Source: Granulicella sibirica (GTDB taxonomy: Bacteria; Acidobacteriota; Terriglobia; Terriglobales; Acidobacteriaceae). Taken from it: DNA of 64,000 nt. The stretch covers positions 1 to 64,000 of the forward strand of contig NZ_RDSM01000007.1 in assembly GCF_004115155.1 (NCBI RefSeq), read 5' to 3'. Below are positions 25,887 to 33,389 of the stretch, piece after piece. The position numbers and the translations under genes were made by a program. Each line of letters starts with the position of its first letter. The stretch's first letter is position 1. The notes under the pieces were generated by a model. It was given only the letters and a program-made list of their open reading frames with translations. It did not search any database and had not been told where the DNA came from.

Positions 25887-26712
25887 ATGAAGATGTGCCA
25901 TTCATTCGTTGAAGTGAAGCGCCTAATCCAGCGCTTCGATGGATCAGTAGCGTTTGTAATCAACCATTCTGGCGGGAAGGACTCGAATCGCATGCTCGGC
26001 TTTGTGCGCGAATATTTTCCAGGTGCAACCATATTAGCCGTGATGGCGACACTGGTTTTGAACACCAGCGTCCCATTTCAGCTGCGGACTTCGCACGGGA
26101 TCGGTGCGCAGAGTTCGGTGTTCCGTTTACCGTCGTGCGCAATCCTCGCCGCAACTACCTCCAGATGATCGAGCAGCTTGGGATGTTCCCCTCCGCTCAA
26201 TATCGGCATTGTACGTCCGATCTGAAGCGTGGACCGACTGAGAAATACATCAGAACTCTGCCATGCCGACTGATCTTCAACTGCATGGGGATGCGTTTGG
26301 AAGAGTCTCCACCCCGCGCAAAGCTCCAGCCACTTTCACTCAACTCTTCACTGACCACGAAGCCGCGAGCGGTCTATAACTGGTTTCCGATCTTCGAGCT
26401 GTCCGTTGCCGATGTGCTGACCTGGCACTGGGAGCATCGCATTCCTCTCCACCCGGTCTACGTTCCCGAGTATCACAAGGACGGTACGGACGGCGGCTAC
26501 CTGCGCCGCCTCTCGTGCAGGTTGTGCATTTTCTCGACGGACGCTGACCTGCTCTCTATACGACAGCATGATCCAGAAGCTTACATGCTGTCTCTGAATT
26601 GGAGCAGAAGATCGGCTTCACGATGCGTTCGACCGGCAGCCTCGTGCAGATCATAGACGCGGCACATTCCGTGATCGCGTCCCGAAGCGCGCAAGTCTGC
26701 CTGCCGTTCTAA
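25887..26712 (+). pseudogene. PAPS-reductase-like (adenine nucleotide alpha-hydrolase) gene, two frameshifts
   Basis: The gene starts MKMCHSFVEVKRLIQRFDGS behind GGAGG. It contains the PP-loop motif NHSGGKDSNRML of the PAPS reductase/DndC-like superfamily. Near 26044 one base appears lost: the frame changes from ATILAVMA to TGFEHQRPISAADFARDRCA. It continues with RNPRRNYLQMIEQLGMFPSA and a Cys-containing segment (LRRLSCRLCIFST). A second one-base loss near 26577 restores the C-terminus AVSELEQKIGFTMRSTGSLV to the stop at 26710-26712. All three pieces read as one normal protein, so this is a recent pseudogene or carries sequencing indels. Relatives occur on plasmids and phages; the role here is unknown. 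Confidence 0.7.
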
Positions 26713-26731
26713 GCAAAAATCTTCTTCCACC

Positions 26732-26753
26732 CACCAAGAATCCCCTCTTGGTG
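26732..26753 (+). terminator. Hairpin after the PAPS-reductase-like gene
   Basis: CACCAAGA (26732-26739) and TCTTGGTG (26746-26753) form an 8-bp stem with a 6-base loop, 20 bases beyond the stop. There is no T-run, so termination would be weak or factor-assisted. Confidence 0.4.
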
Positions 26754-26918
26754 TCCCGCCTAAACACTGCCTCGCGCAGCCCGCCACCCGGCTTCCGAGA
26801 ATTGAGCCTCCTCATTCAATCCCCACATTTTCGAGCTACCTGCTCTCCCCACTTCCACTCAACTGCGGACCGGCCCTTATGGCTGGTTGGCCCCAACACG
26901 TCTCAGGAGGACAGTCCG

Positions 26919-27287
26919 ATGCTGATGCTGTATCTTTTCAAGGTTGAGGTATTTGATCTCGGCCTCAACTACACCTATTCAACGGACAGTGTGCTCATCG
27001 CTGACACGCACGAAGATCGGAGCGAACTTCTCCGGTCCCAGTTCGGCGAGCACAGCCGAAGCGTTATGAAGCGCTCCGTGCTGCTGGGAGCGCGCGCCTT
27101 GACGTGCACGGAAGTCCATTTGCTTGAGTCGGCGATCGAAACAGACAACGACGTTTGGCAGATAACGCGCGTACGAACAGACTTCCGCGCGCGGCAGGTG
27201 CGCCACCTGCCGCGCCTGCAAAACGAAGTTGAGATGTACGAACTGATGGAACGTTCCCCGGAACGTCATGACGTTTATCCTTGCAAC
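26919..27287 (+). CDS. Small plasmid-type protein whose frame runs into the next gene
   Basis: A good ribosome site (CAGGAGGACAGTCCG) precedes ATG 26919. The first about 90 residues (MLMLYLFKVEVFDLGLNYTY, THEDRSELLRSQFGEHSRSV) look like a compact soluble protein of the kind found on mobile elements. No stop codon follows: the frame continues through a long GC-rich hairpin (27189-27215) into the DUF4440 gene, ending at 28004. I infer that the original 3' end was replaced when the DUF4440 segment arrived. The alternative is a genuine 361-residue fusion. The function of this part is unknown. Confidence 0.4.
27189..27266 (+). repeat. Hairpin and palindrome at a gene junction
   Basis: A perfect 12-bp stem (GCGCGGCAGGTG at 27189-27200, CACCTGCCGCGC at 27204-27215, 3-base loop) is followed at 27251-27266 by the palindrome ACGTTCCCCGGAACGT. 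That palindrome lies 21 bases before the DUF4440 start. They mark the boundary between two unrelated coding segments and may hold a terminator and an operator, respectively. Confidence 0.55.
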
Positions 27288-28004
27288 ATGACCAGAACTG
27301 GTGTGAAAACGTTAATGATTCTCCTCAGTGTGGCTCTTCTTGCCGCAACGCCGAATGTTGCGCAAACCGTCGCTCCTGACCCTGCGCTAAGTCTTCAACT
27401 CCACAGGGCAGACGAGGCCCTGCTCAAGGCCGTTCACAGCGGCGACCGTGCCGCTTGGCAGAGACTTGCAAGCTCGGACTTCGCGTACGTTGACGAAGAA
27501 GGCGGCGTCACGCCTCTCCCTACTTTTTTGGCCGCGCTGGACCCGGATACGGAAAAACCTCTCCAGATCCAGAGTTATCAACTGACCCGCGCTGGCGACA
27601 CGGCTATCGTGATCCACACAGACACCGACGAGCAGCAGGTCAAGTACCTCTTCACCGAGAGCTGGCAGCGCCTGAACGGAGACTGGAAGCTGCGCCTCCT
27701 GCACATCACCAATGTGCTGGTGGACCCGCCCGCGCTCACCCTGACGGCCGCCCAAATGGACGAGCTGGTAGGGACGTATTGCTCTGGTCCAGACACGCTG
27801 GTCCTCCAGCGTGACGGCAACCGCCTGCTCTCAAAGCGTACCGGCGCCGACGAGGTGGAGCAGAGGGCGGAGACGCGCGACGTGCTCTTCACCCCAGGCA
27901 ACCCGCGCATACGCAAGGTCTTTCAGCGCGACGCCTCCGGTAAGGTTACCGGCTTCCTGCGCCGGTATATCACCAGCGATGTGCTCTGGGTGAGGGTGAG
28001 CTGA
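27288..28004 (+). CDS. Secreted DUF4440 (SnoaL/NTF2-like) protein
   Basis: The 238-residue protein has a signal peptide (VKTLMILLSVALLAATPNVA, cleavage near VAQ). A DUF4440-type NTF2-like domain follows (about 38-150): LHRADEALLKAVHSGDRAAW, SSDFAYVDEEGGV and WKLRLLHITNVL. A C-terminal beta-rich extension follows (LTAAQMDELVGTYCSG to RYITSDVLWVRVS), as in acidobacterial peptidase-linked domains. I chose the internal ATG 27288 because the signal peptide starts there. The ligand or reaction is unknown. It looks like chromosomal-type cargo rather than an element maintenance gene. Confidence 0.7.
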   Translation: MTRTGVKTLMILLSVALLAATPNVAQTVAPDPALSLQLHRADEALLKAVHSGDRAAWQRLASSDFAYVDEEGGVTPLPTFLAALDPDTEKPLQIQSYQLTRAGDTAIVIHTDTDEQQVKYLFTESWQRLNGDWKLRLLHITNVLVDPPALTLTAAQMDELVGTYCSGPDTLVLQRDGNRLLSKRTGADEVEQRAETRDVLFTPGNPRIRKVFQRDASGKVTGFLRRYITSDVLWVRVS

Positions 28005-28733
28005 AAAGCGATAGCATCACCTCTGACGCTGTCGCCTTCAGACCTAAGACCCCGGCCTTTGAACCGGGTGGCCAAGTGTAGCTGACGACCAACTGGTTCA
28101 AGCACGCCGATTAGGGCGGCTCTATCCAATGGACCTCAGCAGATGAGTGAATGTGATAACAAATGGATCGAAATGCCGATGGGATCACTAATTTCAGTCG
28201 CTTAGGTGCGACGCCGATGTCGTCTACGACGTCGTCTTGGTTGGCGAGCGTGATGGTGGCGATAGCCTGATGAACCGCGCGGGAACCTCATCTGTTCCGA
28301 ACATCATCATGGCAAACATGCGGATCGCATCCTGGACGAATGGAACGCCCGTCGCACGGACCCGCTGCTCACACTTCGCCGCGCTCCAATTCCAAGCGGC
28401 GTGAATTCGCCACCAGTGTCGTTGTTGGGTCTGCCCCGACTAGCGATCGCCGAGGCGGCACGGCGCGGGACCACGCCATGGTCGAGCAGCTGCTGGCCGA
28501 TAGAATACGCGTGGACCTTGCCGCCCGACCCTAAACGCCGCGCAAGACCCGCTCGAAAGGGTTGGGATTCTAGGCTCCGCTATCTGCTCATGGCGGACCA
28601 GTACATCCACAGCACCTGCTTTTCCCGGAGAGGTTCATCCGCAGCCAGACTTCCGGCGGCGGCATGAACCTCGAGTCAGTCCCCACCTAGGTTGCACTGT
28701 AGCGTCGCACTTCCACCCAAACAAGGAGTTCCA
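28005..28733. other. Gene-poor stretch, no supported gene
   Basis: About 730 bases after the DUF4440 gene. A weak hairpin (CCCGG 28051-28055 with CCGGG 28064-28068) could end that transcript. A 9-bp inverted repeat (GAGGTTCAT 28630-28638, ATGAACCTC 28664-28672) lies 60 bases before the next gene. Frames on both strands lack ribosome sites and recognisable domains; the segment may be decayed coding DNA. Confidence 0.45.
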
Positions 28734-29024
28734 ATGTCCTCTCTTCCGTCGTCCATGGCGGAGGCAACGCCGCGCCGTGCCTCCACTGTCTTCACGTACT
28801 TTCTCACTCGAATGGTCATCGCCGTCACGCTGACGGGAGTCGATATCTTCGTCTTCCTGAAGTCCGCCGTCGAAGGTCTCCGCAACAGCATCGGCATGCC
28901 GCTCCTGCATTGGCTGATCGTCGCAGCAGTGGTCGGCATTGCCCTCACGTTGGCCAACGTCTGGTACAAGACGCTGCGCTATCGCCAGCCCAACAAACCC
29001 AACTCCCGCAGCCCGTTCCTCTAG
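28734..29024 (+). CDS. Small two-span membrane protein
   Basis: The 96-residue protein has two hydrophobic helices (FLTRMVIAVTLTGVDIFVFL and LLHWLIVAAVVGIALTLANV). ATG 28734 follows AAGGAG. It is probably co-transcribed with the next gene, 14 bases downstream. The family is not recognised. Confidence 0.6.
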   Translation: MSSLPSSMAEATPRRASTVFTYFLTRMVIAVTLTGVDIFVFLKSAVEGLRNSIGMPLLHWLIVAAVVGIALTLANVWYKTLRYRQPNKPNSRSPFL

Positions 29025-29038
29025 AAAGGAGAGAACTC

Positions 29039-29398
29039 ATGACCCGCAGCCTCGGAAAGATGTCCGCACACCCGCTCATGGATTGGCGCGACCAAGCCAA
29101 AGAGTCCGTCGACCAGGACGTACAAGCCTTCCTCCAATTGGGAGAAGCCATCGCCACCCGATGGATCCAAACGCAAAAGGGCGTCATGCTCCTGCAGATG
29201 GTTCCGGGTGACATCACCTCGGGCGCCATCTATGTGCTCGATCGTATCCGTCAGGTTTGGTACATGCTTTCGTTCGAAGCCTGCGAGTGCGAGTTCACCA
29301 AAGAGAAGTTTGATCGCGCTTACTGCGAATACAAGCTCTTCCATTATGTCGACCAGCCCGGTCTTCTGCTGAACCCGGCTCTGGTCGGCCAGGCGTAG
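29039..29398 (+). CDS. Soluble protein of unknown function
   Basis: The 119-residue protein (MTRSLGKMSAHPLMDWRDQA) is preceded by AGAAAGGAGAG. The body includes FLQLGEAIATRWIQTQKGVM and an aromatic segment, IRQVWYMLSFEACECEF. There is no membrane span or signal peptide. Compact size, a clean start and tight spacing support a real gene in this run of small mobile-element genes. The family is not recognised. Confidence 0.6.
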   Translation: MTRSLGKMSAHPLMDWRDQAKESVDQDVQAFLQLGEAIATRWIQTQKGVMLLQMVPGDITSGAIYVLDRIRQVWYMLSFEACECEFTKEKFDRAYCEYKLFHYVDQPGLLLNPALVGQA

Positions 29399-29476
29399 CT
29401 TCAGCCCCCTCCCGGTTCCATCCACGCACAACAGCTCACCAGTGCTAACTCACCTTCTTTCTAAGGAGAAGCCGCC

Positions 29477-29644
29477 ATGCGTCTGTCCGCCGGTCGTATC
29501 CGCAGCATCAATCGCTGTCTCGCTTACCACGGGAGCATCATCTGCAGTGGTTCCGATTTCCCCGTCCGCCGTCCGATCGAGCTTCCGAAACCAGCGTCTC
29601 CAACCCTCAAGATTGTCGCCGTCCCGAAGCAGAAGGCCGCGTAA
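29477..29644 (+). CDS. Short basic protein, unknown
   Basis: The 55-codon frame starts MRLSAGRIRSINRCLAYHGS at 29477 behind CTAAGGAGAAGCCGCC, an excellent ribosome site. It ends in a Pro/Lys-rich tail (VAVPKQKAA). The gene order and strong ribosome site suggest translation. There is no recognisable domain. Confidence 0.45.
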   Translation: MRLSAGRIRSINRCLAYHGSIICSGSDFPVRRPIELPKPASPTLKIVAVPKQKAA

Positions 29645-29776
29645 CCATCCACTATCAACCGGAATCGGCGAGCAAGTGCGTCCGCATGCGCACTGGGCTC
29701 GCCGTTTCCTTGAGAGATTTGACCGAGTTTTGGAGCCGGGATACAAAGTGCCCAATTGAAGGAAAGGAGCTCTGCC

Positions 29777-30742
29777 GTGTACGCGAAATTCTCCGTCAGC
29801 CGGGACACAGCAAACAACTTCATCCGGCTCTTCGTCAACCGCCGTGCCTTCGGTATGCAGGCACACAAACCTCTTCCGAATGGCAAGGTTCCTTACTTTC
29901 TGGCAAAGGACTGGACCACCAAAGAACCGAAACCACTTGATAGTGACGTCGTCCGCATGCACCTAAACGGCGACGTGACCATCAACCTGTTCGCGATCAA
30001 CCCCGAGACCCAGCGGTGCAAGTGGGTCGCGATTGATGGTGACTTCGACGGAGCAGTCGAGGCTCTGTTCAAACTTCAATGGGAGTTGAAGCAGGACGGT
30101 GTTGAAGCGGCCATCGAGCAGTCGCGTCGGGGAGGGCATCTCTGGATCTTCGCGGAGACGCCTCTACTAGCCTCCGAGTGCCGTATCTATATCTACAATC
30201 TCGCTCTACGCCTTGGGGTACCGATTGTTGGCGGCGGTCTCAAGCAAGGGATCGAAGTCTTCCCCAAGCAGGATCGGCTGCAAGATGGGGAGTTCGGGAA
30301 TGCGATCCGCGCTCCACTCGGAGTGCACCGTAAGACCAATAGGCGGTATTGGTTCTATGAGGCGCCGACCGAACCAGAGACTCAACTGGCGTATCTCAAC
30401 GGCATGAAGAAGCTAACGGAGGCTGAACTCCATACCTTCATTCAGGGAATGTCACTGCCAGAGAACTATAGACCTGCTGTAAGGGAGCCCTACGTTCCGG
30501 GTCCAGTTCGCGATGGCCAGACGGAATTCCGAATCCTTGACTATGTGAGACCCAAATCGAAGCACAGTCGCAACTGGTGGGCTCCATGCCCGTCATGCAG
30601 GCAGGCGGGCAGAGACAAATCGGGTGACAACCTAGCAATCCAGGTCGCCAATCCACGTTTCTACAAGTGCTGGGCCGGCTGTAGCGCGGACGATATCCGC
30701 GCCGCGCTCGGTCAGCCGATTCGCAAGAAGCAGATGGCATAG
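29777..30742 (+). CDS. Archaeo-eukaryotic primase (TOTE-type) with zinc finger
   Basis: The 321-residue protein resembles the primase domain of TOTE-type conflict/replication proteins. It has AIDGDFDGA (catalytic acidic residues, about 85-93), QSRRGGHLWIFAE (about 114-126, the SxGGHxWIF motif) and QGIEVFPKQDRL (about 156-167, the invariant EVFPKQ). A C-terminal zinc-finger-like region has CPSCRQAG and CWAGC (about 273-306). I chose GTG 29777 because AAGGAG lies 10 bases before it. It would synthesise primers for element replication or transfer. Unlike full TOTE proteins there is no attached helicase. Confidence 0.75.
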   Translation: MYAKFSVSRDTANNFIRLFVNRRAFGMQAHKPLPNGKVPYFLAKDWTTKEPKPLDSDVVRMHLNGDVTINLFAINPETQRCKWVAIDGDFDGAVEALFKLQWELKQDGVEAAIEQSRRGGHLWIFAETPLLASECRIYIYNLALRLGVPIVGGGLKQGIEVFPKQDRLQDGEFGNAIRAPLGVHRKTNRRYWFYEAPTEPETQLAYLNGMKKLTEAELHTFIQGMSLPENYRPAVREPYVPGPVRDGQTEFRILDYVRPKSKHSRNWWAPCPSCRQAGRDKSGDNLAIQVANPRFYKCWAGCSADDIRAALGQPIRKKQMA

Positions 30743-30757
30743 AGAGGTCGATGACTG

Positions 30758-31423
30758 ATGAAGACGAACGCGCAGAATCATTCGTACAACCAAAAGGCAT
30801 CGTCCTCGCCCTTCCTCCAGTACGGCATCCCACTTGGAAGATCTGCTCTTCGGGCCCTGGACAAGCGCGGGATCTACTGCCAGACTTCGATCTCCAAAGA
30901 GCACCAGCATCTCGCAAAGAGGTACGTGCTCCGTGGTGTCGAATCTGGAGGCGCCGTATCAGATATGGGCCGCTATTGCGCCTACCTCGATGGGGATGGT
31001 GCTCCCATACAGTGGTTGCAGCCGATCGACTCGATCACGGGCAACGGTCGCCACGCAGTTGTTGTGGCCCCGGAGCTTGTGCGAATTGATATGTTCCGCA
31101 TCGGGCGAACATACGAACTCGCCATAACCCGACATCTGCTCGAGTCAGAGCAGGGGCATGCGAAACCTAGGATGACGTCCACTCTGCTCTTCCGTGGTCG
31201 CGACGGAACAATCTCCTTTGACCTCTGGGCGCCAGAGAGTCGTTCGATCCGCGGGACGATTACACCCTCCTTCTATTCGGAGGCCGGTGAACTTCGTGAC
31301 ATACCCCACTCCTTTGAGGCAGCAGTGAAGAACGTGACAGCGGCTTTGAACTGTCTGGCTTGCAAGCACGTCCATGTAGCCGTTGCAAGAAGTACGCCAA
31401 GTAACCTTCTGGCGTCAGCTTAA
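30758..31423 (+). CDS. Unknown protein downstream of the primase
   Basis: The 221-residue soluble protein starts with MKTNAQNHSYNQKASSSPFL, 15 bases after the primase stop and behind AGAGAGGTCGATGACTG. Internal segments (RIGRTYELAITRHLLESEQG, STLLFRGRDGTISFDLWAPE) look beta-rich. I do not recognise a family. The close spacing suggests joint expression with the primase. Confidence 0.55.
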   Translation: MKTNAQNHSYNQKASSSPFLQYGIPLGRSALRALDKRGIYCQTSISKEHQHLAKRYVLRGVESGGAVSDMGRYCAYLDGDGAPIQWLQPIDSITGNGRHAVVVAPELVRIDMFRIGRTYELAITRHLLESEQGHAKPRMTSTLLFRGRDGTISFDLWAPESRSIRGTITPSFYSEAGELRDIPHSFEAAVKNVTAALNCLACKHVHVAVARSTPSNLLASA

Positions 31424-31446
31424 CTTTGAGCACACAAGGAGCAATA

Positions 31447-31743
31447 ATGTCTCAACACATAATTCGGACTGTCGACGGCAGTGGCATCGCCGTGACGGTC
31501 ACTCTCGGCTATGATCGGCCACTCGACTTCGTCTTCTGCACCGTTATGAATGCTCAGAACGAGGCAATTTACACCAATCTCGATGACGATGACGCTGGGA
31601 CGCACCAGCAGGACATTGACTACTACCGGCCGATTCTCGCTCGACTTGGTATTGAGGTTCCAGAAGCGATGTTCGCTGAGGTTGAGTCTGATCAAGCGAA
31701 TGTCGTTGGCAACCGATTCGTGGATCACACGGTTTCGCGATGA
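31447..31743 (+). CDS. Small acidic protein, unknown
   Basis: The 98-residue protein (MSQHIIRTVDGSGIAVTVTL) starts at 31447 behind AAGGAG. The sequence is acidic (YTNLDDDDAGTHQQDIDYYR), which would suit a DNA-mimic or partner protein, but this is speculation. The family is not recognised; the gene lies in a run of small accessory genes. Confidence 0.55.
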   Translation: MSQHIIRTVDGSGIAVTVTLGYDRPLDFVFCTVMNAQNEAIYTNLDDDDAGTHQQDIDYYRPILARLGIEVPEAMFAEVESDQANVVGNRFVDHTVSR

Positions 31744-31747
31744 TCGC

Positions 31748-31879
31748 GTGACATCCGAAGAACCTCTCCTGGATGACTTCCGAGGACTGGCGCCCTCGTG
31801 CGTCACACGGCACTCTTTGTGCCGTGATTGCCCTCTGCGCGCTATCGATCCTGGATCATCCCCCGCGCCAGCCGCTTAG
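31748..31879 (+). CDS. Possible 43-residue cysteine-containing peptide
   Basis: A GTG-started frame just after the preceding stop encodes VTSEEPLLDDFRGLAPSCVT followed by RHSLCRDCPLRAIDPGSSP. It has three cysteines that could form a small metal site. The ribosome site is poor, so this is a tentative call. Confidence 0.25.
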   Translation: MTSEEPLLDDFRGLAPSCVTRHSLCRDCPLRAIDPGSSPAPAA

Positions 31880-31993
31880 GCCGGAAACGTAAGGGCTCGG
31901 CCAAAGAGAACGGCCGGGAATCTCCACAAGCCCTTTAAGTTCTCATTCCTGAACTCATCCTCATGTCTTCAACAACGCACACAAGGAGGTGCC

Positions 31994-32155
31994 ATGGCAA
32001 AGTGTGTCAATAAGGTCATACTGCTCGGCAACGTCGGTAAATCACCCGAGATTCGCAACACTCGGAATGGCATCGTAACGGAGTTGTCACTTGCTACCAA
32101 TCACTGCGGACGAAATTCCATTTTGACTAAATGCGGCCGAAGAAACCAGACCTGA
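31994..32155 (+). pseudogene. ssb: Truncated single-stranded DNA-binding protein
   Basis: The frame opens behind AAGGAGGTGCC and encodes the first OB-fold strands of SSB (KCVNKVILLGNVGKSPEIRN, VTELSLATNH). It then diverges into CGRNSILTKCGRRNQT and stops at 53 codons, a third of normal length. The OB-fold core and acidic C-terminal tip are missing, so it cannot bind ssDNA normally. The next gene is a Rad52-type annealing protein, a classic ssb neighbour. I infer a deletion between ssb codon about 38 and the next gene. Confidence 0.7.
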
Positions 32156-32172
32156 AATTGAAAGGAGGTCAC

Positions 32173-33051
32173 ATGGCCACCACAAGGAACTTCTCCGTAG
32201 AGGAGCAACGGAAGCTTTTCGCTCTGCTCGAGACCCCGTTCTCACCGTCCGAAGTCAAATGGCGGGTTGTCCGCAGAGGCCAGCGGGGCCGCCGCGGCAA
32301 GGTTCTCCCTTACGCGGACCCTCGGGCTTACACGGATCGCCTGAATCAACTCTTCACCCCTTCTGGGTGGTCGCGCACGTACGCTCTCGCCGCAGTCCCT
32401 AATGTCGTCAGGAGAATTGATGGGCGCGAGGTAGTCACGGGAAAAGTTCTCATAAACTGTGTCTTGACCATTCATCGGCTTGGGAGCCACACCGGTAATG
32501 GTGAGGAGTGGGCGGACAGCTCTATGGCTGTCACTTCGGCGGAAGCGCAGGCTTTTAAAAGAGCATCCAGCTGTTTTGGTCTCGGTCGTTATCTTTATCG
32601 CATTTCCGAACGCTGGGTAGACATTGACCGTCGCGGTGTACCAAAGCGTCTGCCTGCCCTGCCCCTCTGGGCGCTGCCCCCGGATGTCGTCGTCGTACAT
32701 GGGGCCGAGCCGAGAGGTCCGATTGACCCGAAGTTAACTGGAAAGATCGAGGCCTTTCGGAAGCACCTCGGAGTCGGCATATACACGGAAATTCTTTCCC
32801 GTGCAGGCTTCTCTCATGATGCTCGCCTCATCCCAAACGCGAACCGCCAGAAAGACTCCCTCAAGTGGATGGAAGCTGCCGCGCGAGGCTACGACCGGCT
32901 ACGGCACCTCTCCTCTGGTGGAGGAGCAGAGCACATGGACGCCCTTCTTCAGCACCTGAAACTGACAACCGTCCAGGAGTTACCGAGCCTTGACGCACTC
33001 CGCTTTGTGGTGGACACGCTCGAATCTGTTCTGCCGCAAGACGCTGCTTGA
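32173..33051 (+). CDS. Rad52/22-family single-strand annealing protein
   Basis: The 292-residue protein shows the Rad52/22 pattern: ADPRAYTDRLNQLFTPSGWS (about 49-68), the ADSSMAVTSAEAQAFKRA segment (about 115-132) and SCFGLGRYLYRI. Such proteins anneal complementary single strands and serve recombination of plasmids and phages. ATG 32173 is chosen for the preceding GGAGG. The C-terminal third (LLQHLKLTTVQELPSLDALR) is helical. It sits beside the primase and truncated ssb in a DNA-maintenance group and ends before a strong terminator. Confidence 0.8.
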   Translation: MATTRNFSVEEQRKLFALLETPFSPSEVKWRVVRRGQRGRRGKVLPYADPRAYTDRLNQLFTPSGWSRTYALAAVPNVVRRIDGREVVTGKVLINCVLTIHRLGSHTGNGEEWADSSMAVTSAEAQAFKRASSCFGLGRYLYRISERWVDIDRRGVPKRLPALPLWALPPDVVVVHGAEPRGPIDPKLTGKIEAFRKHLGVGIYTEILSRAGFSHDARLIPNANRQKDSLKWMEAAARGYDRLRHLSSGGGAEHMDALLQHLKLTTVQELPSLDALRFVVDTLESVLPQDAA

Positions 33052-33076
33052 CCACTTTCCAGCCATTTAAACCAAT

Positions 33077-33106
33077 CGGGGCGGCTCTGAGCCGCCCTCT
33101 CTTTTT
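33077..33106 (+). terminator. Intrinsic terminator after the Rad52-like gene
   Basis: GGGCGGCTC and GAGCCGCCC form a 9-bp stem centred near 33087, followed by TCTCTTTTT. The next gene's ribosome site (GGAGG) begins directly after the T-run. The hairpin could therefore also affect translation of the zinc-ribbon gene at 33116. Confidence 0.85.
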
Positions 33107-33115
33107 GGAGGAATC

Positions 33116-33373
33116 ATGCCCAGAGGAAGGAACGTATCCATGCTCCGGAGGGAAGCCAATTTTGTCAGCATTCCCATGGAGATAGCCGTTTACTGCGAGA
33201 ATTGTGAAACAGTGTCCAACTCTCGCAGCGTTCGCTGTGGAGTCTGCGGCAGCGAAACAATCCGAGAGCTCATTCTCCTGATCGATGGACCGCCTAATAA
33301 CCCTGGACCTGAACCGGCCGCTCCGTCACTCATACCCCCAAACCTGGCATTTGAGCGGCTCGCCGCTGCCTAG
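33116..33373 (+). CDS. Small zinc-ribbon protein
   Basis: The 85-residue protein has two CxxC pairs (VYCENCETVSNSRSVRCGVC, about 24-43) forming a likely zinc ribbon. A Pro-rich tail follows (PGPEPAAPSLIPPNL). ATG 33116 lies behind GGAGG just after a terminator. It precedes the AAA+ gene by 16 bases and is probably co-transcribed with it. The function is unknown; ribbons like this usually mediate DNA or protein contact. Confidence 0.6.
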   Translation: MPRGRNVSMLRREANFVSIPMEIAVYCENCETVSNSRSVRCGVCGSETIRELILLIDGPPNNPGPEPAAPSLIPPNLAFERLAAA

Positions 33374-33389
33374 CCACAGGGAGGATCGC

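Noticed and set aside
28340..28667. Short frames before the small membrane protein
   Set aside because: Arg/Pro-rich, no ribosome sites, and they overlap each other; best treated as non-coding or decayed DNA.
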